Assembly (NCBI GenBank): GCA_958369225.1
Contig: CATXID010000009.1
Span: 1-64,000 of the forward strand
Length of the DNA stretch: 64,000 nucleotides
Direction: 5' to 3'
DNA from: an uncultured Collinsella sp.
GTDB taxonomy: Bacteria > Actinomycetota > Coriobacteriia > Coriobacteriales > Coriobacteriaceae
A program made the position numbers and the translations under genes. This document shows positions 60,464-64,000 of this stretch, in pieces. Below the pieces are notes generated by a model that ran no database searches, had not been told where the DNA came from, and worked only from the letters and a program-made list of their open reading frames with translations. How positions within the stretch are numbered: the stretch's first letter is position 1; each line of letters opens with the position of its first letter.

Positions 60464-60679
60464 AGTACGGTCCAGTTCAATAGAATCATGGCCTGCTGGC
60501 CATGGGCTTTACGCACAGGATGTAAGTATATCTGTTGTACACAGGCTGTATAAACAACATCCGTTTACCATCGGCGAACGGTTGTCCTAGAAAATCGTTT
60601 TACCAACTATCTACAGAGAAGAGGCGCCCGGTTGGAGCGCCCCTTGCTTAGGGTTTGATGAGGTTTTGGATCGTCTGGA

Positions 60680-62971
60680 TTAGCGGCGCTTGCGGGTGGC
60701 CGTAGCCTTGCGCACGGAGGTCTTCTTAGTCGGAGCCTTTTCCTCGGTCGAAGCGGCGGGGGAGACCGGGGCCTTCTTGGCGGGCTCGGTCTTTGCCGTA
60801 GCCTTCGGAGCGGTCTTGACCTCAGCGGCCTTCGGTGCCGGCTCGGCCTTTACTGCGGGCTTGTCCACGGCCTTAGCCTCTGCCTTGGGAGCAGCGGCCT
60901 TGGTCGTGGCCTTTTTGGCCGTCGTCGTAGCGCGCTTGCGCGTGGTAGTCTTGGCGGCCGGGTTTGCCTCGGCCTTGGCTTCGGCACCCGCCTCCTCGAC
61001 TTTGGCGGCCGGCTTTGCGGCTGCCTTGGTCGTGGCTGCCTTCGTGGTCGTCGACTTCGTAGTCGTGGTCTTCTTGGTTGTCGTTGCCTTCTTGGCGGTT
61101 GCGGTCGACTTCTTCGCAACGGACTTGACCGGTGCCTTGACGGCGGCCTTGGCCTTTACCTCGGGAGCAGTCTCGGCTTCGGCGGCTTTCTTGGCAGTGG
61201 CGGTCGTGCGTTTGCGTGTGGTCGTCGCCTTGGCAGCAGTCGTCTTTGCTGCGGCGGTCTTGGTGGCGGCAGCCTTGGTCGTCGTAGCCTTCTTGGCGGT
61301 CGTCTTACGGGCCGTGGTCTTCTTAGCTGCGGGCTTTGCAACGGGCTTGACCTCGGCCTCTGCCTCAGGAGCAACCTCAGCCTTCACCTCTGGCTCGGCC
61401 TTTGCGAGCTCAGCCTCAATCGGCTTCTCCTCGGCCTTGAGCTCCTCAGCGGCCACCGGCTCAGCAACAGCCTCGGGCTCGTCGACAACAGCCGCCGGCC
61501 TCTCAATCTCCGGGTGCATAAAGAAGTACAGGTCCAGATACTTGTCGGCCGAGCGAGTCCAGCTAAAGTCCTGGCTCATGGCCTGCGTGACCAGCTGGTT
61601 CCAAGCGTCGCGGTTATCCCAGAACAGGCGCGCCGCGCGGAATACGGCGTCGCCCATCTCGTCACCGTTAAAGTTACTAAACGAGAAGCCCGTGCCCTCG
61701 CCGGTAAACTCGTTATACGGGATCACCGTGTCCTTCAGACCGCCGGTCTCGCGAACAATCGGCAGGGTGCCGTAGCGCATGGCGATGATCTGCGACAGGC
61801 CGCAGGGCTCAAACTTCGAAGGCATCAGGAACATGTCGGCTGCGGCATACATACGCTGCGACAGCGCGGGATCGAACTCGATGCGTGCGGCCATGGTGCC
61901 GGGGTACTTGTCCTGGAAGTAGCGCAGCCCGTCCTCGTAGTCGCGGTCGCCGGTGCCCAGTACCGCCACCTGCACGCCGCCGGCCAGGATGCGGTCGAGC
62001 GCGTACATGACCAGGTCCATGCCCTTCTGGCGCGTCAGGCGCGTGACCATCACCATAAGCGGGCGGTCGTCGCGAACCTCGAGCCCCAGCTCCTCCTGCA
62101 GCTTGGCCTTGCACACGGCCTTGCCGGAACGGTCCTCCACGGTGTAGTTGGCGGCAATGCGCTTGTCGGTCGCCGGGTCAAAGCCCGCCACGTCAATGCC
62201 GTTCAAAATGCCCTGCAGCGCATAGGAGCGCTCGCGCAGCACGCCGTCCAGGCCCTCGCCAAACTCGGGCGTCTGGATCTCGTTGGCATAGGTGGGGCTC
62301 ACCGTGGTGATGGCATCGGCATAGCGCAGCGCGCCCAGCATGTAGTTGATGCTGCAGGCGTCGCAACGCAGCTGCGAGGCAGCCGCCGGAATGTGCGCCA
62401 CGCCCAGGATGTCCTCCATCACGGTGTCGCTAAACTGGCCCTGGAACGCCACGTTGTGGATCGAGAACACGGTCTTGACGCGGTCGTACAGCGGAAGGCC
62501 CTGGTAGAACTCGCGCAAGAACACGGGCGCCAGTGCCGTCTGCCAGTCATTGCAGTGCAGGATGTCACACTCAAAGCCCTCGGGCAGGTGCTGCAGGCTC
62601 TCGGTGATGGCCTTGGAGAAGAACGCAAAGCGCTCACCGTCATCAAAGAAGCCGTAGGGATAGTCGCGCGCAAAGTAACGCTCGTTGTCGATGAACATAT
62701 ACGTGACGCCGTCGTGCTCGAGCTTCTCGAGCCCGCAGTACTCATTGCGCCAGCCCAGGCTCACGTAAAAGTCGGAGAAGTGCTGCATCTGCGCCTTGTA
62801 CTCGTCCTTGATGGTGGCGTACTTGGGCACCATGACGATGACCTCGGCGCCGGCGCGCACAAGCGCCGCAGGCAGCGAGCCCGCCACGTCGCCCAGGCCA
62901 CCGGTCTTAACAAACGGTGCGCACTCGGCCGAGGCAAACACGATCTGCATCTTTTTGCTGGAATCTGCCAT
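60680..62971 (-). CDS. glgA: Glycogen synthase with a long lysine/alanine-rich C-terminal tail
   Basis: Extends alpha-1,4-glucan from ADP-glucose. Residues about 10-485 are a complete GT5 enzyme: ECAPFVKTGGLGDVAGSLP, HCNDWQTALAP, GILNGIDVAGFDP, MVTRLTRQKGMDL, PSKFEPCGLSQIIAMRYGT. Another ~275 residues follow: first Glu/Ala/Pro-rich (about 490-555), then dense Lys/Thr/Ala/Arg repeats such as KKTTARKTTAKKATTTKA, like histone H1 or HU tails. The whole is one uninterrupted frame with normal codon use. ATG at 62971 follows GGGAGA; an upstream start at 62983 has none. Confidence 0.93.
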   Translation of the reverse strand: MADSSKKMQIVFASAECAPFVKTGGLGDVAGSLPAALVRAGAEVIVMVPKYATIKDEYKAQMQHFSDFYVSLGWRNEYCGLEKLEHDGVTYMFIDNERYFARDYPYGFFDDGERFAFFSKAITESLQHLPEGFECDILHCNDWQTALAPVFLREFYQGLPLYDRVKTVFSIHNVAFQGQFSDTVMEDILGVAHIPAAASQLRCDACSINYMLGALRYADAITTVSPTYANEIQTPEFGEGLDGVLRERSYALQGILNGIDVAGFDPATDKRIAANYTVEDRSGKAVCKAKLQEELGLEVRDDRPLMVMVTRLTRQKGMDLVMYALDRILAGGVQVAVLGTGDRDYEDGLRYFQDKYPGTMAARIEFDPALSQRMYAAADMFLMPSKFEPCGLSQIIAMRYGTLPIVRETGGLKDTVIPYNEFTGEGTGFSFSNFNGDEMGDAVFRAARLFWDNRDAWNQLVTQAMSQDFSWTRSADKYLDLYFFMHPEIERPAAVVDEPEAVAEPVAAEELKAEEKPIEAELAKAEPEVKAEVAPEAEAEVKPVAKPAAKKTTARKTTAKKATTTKAAATKTAAAKTTAAKATTTRKRTTATAKKAAEAETAPEVKAKAAVKAPVKSVAKKSTATAKKATTTKKTTTTKSTTTKAATTKAAAKPAAKVEEAGAEAKAEANPAAKTTTRKRATTTAKKATTKAAAPKAEAKAVDKPAVKAEPAPKAAEVKTAPKATAKTEPAKKAPVSPAASTEEKAPTKKTSVRKATATRKRR

Positions 62972-62994
62972 ATTGTCTCCCATGTTGCAATTCG

Positions 62995-63030
62995 AGAATA
63001 GCCGCCTGGCACAAACCGGGCGGCTATTCT
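62995..63030 (-). other. Hairpin between glgD and glgA
   Basis: AGAATAGCCGCC (62995-63006) and GGCGGCTATTCT (63019-63030) are perfectly complementary around a 12-base loop. No T-run follows on the minus strand, so glgD-glgA read-through is likely. It may stabilise or process the mRNA. Confidence 0.6.
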
Positions 63031-63061
63031 ACATGTTACGAGCGATGTTGCGGTGCCAACG

Positions 63062-64000
63062 TTAACGTACGATGGTGGTGTCGGAAGTTAACGGAGCCTT
63101 GCCCAGCACCAGGATGTTCTCGGGCGTGCCGCGAAGCTCGGTGTTGGTGGGGACCACGTTGTTCTTGTCCAGAATGGCGTTCTCGACGCGGGCGCCGCTC
63201 TTGATGATGCAGCTCTGGTTGATGATCGAGTTGGTCACCGAAGCGCCTTCCTCGACCACGACGCCGCGCGACAGGATCGAGTTGCGCACGGTGCCCTTGA
63301 TGATGCAGCCGGCCGAGATGATCGAGTTGCACGCGTGGCTGCCGGTCGCATAGCGCGAAGGCGGCACGTCGTGAGCCTTGGTCAGGATCGGGCGCTCGGG
63401 ATCGAAGAGCTGGTCGGCCACGGTCTGGTCGAGCAGGTCCATGCTGCGGCGATACAGCGACTTTTCGCTAAACACGCCCACGACCTCGCCCTTGTACTCG
63501 TAGCTGCACACGTCGATGTTGCCAAAGTCGCCCTGGAGCGCCTCGAGCAGGTCCAGATAGTCGGCGGCCTGGTAGTGGTCGATGATCTCGAGGAGCGTCT
63601 CGCGGTTGACGATGCAGCAGTCCATGGAGGCGTTGTCGCCGTACGCGACGCCGGCGCTCACGCCCGTCAGGCGGCCGTTCTCGTTAATCTCGAGTTTGGT
63701 CTCGTCATCAACATTGCGCGTGGCCTTGCAGTACACCACGGTCATCTGGGCACCGGAGTTCTCGTGCGCCTCGATGATGGTGTTGAGGTCCATGTTAAAG
63801 ATGATGTTGGTGCCCATCATCACGACATAGGGCTTCTCCGAGCGCTGGAACAGCGTCTTGTTGGAGATGATGTCGCGCAGCAAGAAACGCATGCCGCCCT
63901 TGGTGGTGCCATACGCGTTGCCGGGCACCATGAACAGGCCGCCCTTCTTGCGGTCAAGACCCCAGTCCTTGCCCGAGCCCACGTGGTCGATCAGCGAACG
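63062..64000 (-). CDS. glgD: Glucose-1-phosphate adenylyltransferase subunit GlgD (partial)
   Basis: The C-terminal 312 residues of an ADP-glucose pyrophosphorylase-type subunit; the 5' end lies beyond the window. Seen are GNAYGTTKGGMRFLLRDI, PYVVMMGTNIIFNMDLNTII and a left-handed beta-helix with hexapeptide-like repeats (SHACNSIISAGCIIKGTVRN onward). The GTNIIFNMD wording, rather than SGDHIYKMDY, marks the non-catalytic regulatory GlgD type that pairs with GlgC. GlgC is presumably upstream, outside the window. It supplies ADP-glucose to GlgA next door. Confidence 0.9.
   Translation of the reverse strand, partial: RSLIDHVGSGKDWGLDRKKGGLFMVPGNAYGTTKGGMRFLLRDIISNKTLFQRSEKPYVVMMGTNIIFNMDLNTIIEAHENSGAQMTVVYCKATRNVDDETKLEINENGRLTGVSAGVAYGDNASMDCCIVNRETLLEIIDHYQAADYLDLLEALQGDFGNIDVCSYEYKGEVVGVFSEKSLYRRSMDLLDQTVADQLFDPERPILTKAHDVPPSRYATGSHACNSIISAGCIIKGTVRNSILSRGVVVEEGASVTNSIINQSCIIKSGARVENAILDKNNVVPTNTELRGTPENILVLGKAPLTSDTTIVR

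Noticed and set aside
60850..61380. Repetitive DNA at the glgA 3' end as a non-coding satellite
   Set aside because: It is in frame with glgA, has no stop and encodes a consistent Lys/Thr/Ala pattern, so it is coding low complexity.

Overview
The window looks like a chromosomal segment of a high-GC Actinomycetota of the class Coriobacteriia, most like Collinsella. The reasons are about 60% GC in genes, GAG/GCC-type codon preference, a gene order combining actinobacterial proteins with Firmicutes-like control (a transcription-terminating T-box, a complete PTS), and many short palindromic repeats in the spacers. Species assignment is inference. About 47 protein genes and two tRNA genes are supported; nearly all are housekeeping or carbohydrate genes. 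No phage, insertion sequence, CRISPR array or rRNA operon is seen.

Layout. 1-0.57 kb: AT-rich, no convincing gene. 0.6-6.8 kb: a GldA-like dehydrogenase (minus), an Ile T-box plus ileS, lspA and an RluA-type pseudouridine synthase. 6.8-14.6 kb: a membrane glycosyltransferase, a mini prepilin peptidase, a dGTPase-like HD protein, rarA, then a four-gene unit (DUF948 protein, RsbW-like protein, SigB/SigF-type sigma factor, AI-2E family permease). 15-28.2 kb: a long tightly packed run alaS-ruvX-mltG-yqeG-aroK-aroB-like-M24 peptidase-efp-asp23-nusB-xseB-tlyA-nadK-recN. 28.4-36.3 kb: a sugar uptake cassette with an RpiR regulator, EIIBCA, HPr, Enzyme I and two PfkB sugar kinases. 36.5-40.4 kb: cca, two tRNA-Glu genes, a flippase-like membrane protein and a TetR regulator. 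40.5-49.1 kb (minus): a MacAB-like exporter, an L,D-transpeptidase, L-serine dehydratase and metK. 49.3-56.6 kb: gltX, priA, def, fmt, rsmB. 56.8-64 kb (minus): an FmdB zinc ribbon, a GH13-GH77 fusion, glgA with a histone-H1-like tail, and a partial glgD.

How the parts work together. EIIBCA, HPr, EI and the PfkB kinases form a complete route from PEP-driven sugar uptake to a bisphosphorylated sugar. The glgD/glgA/GH13-GH77 block makes and remodels alpha-glucan. The def-fmt-rsmB and efp-nusB groups serve translation and rRNA maturation. MltG and the L,D-transpeptidase act on peptidoglycan.

The most unusual content is (1) a 68-69 bp core, nearly identical in two places and differing by a compensatory base pair, sitting exactly at the centre of two unrelated palindromes, one of which must lie in the 5' leader of sdaA; (2) three palindromes with 22-24 bp arms and loops of exactly 23 nt; (3) a glycogen synthase carrying about 275 extra lysine/alanine/threonine-rich residues; and (4) an aroB-position gene that has lost all three metal ligands of dehydroquinate synthase.
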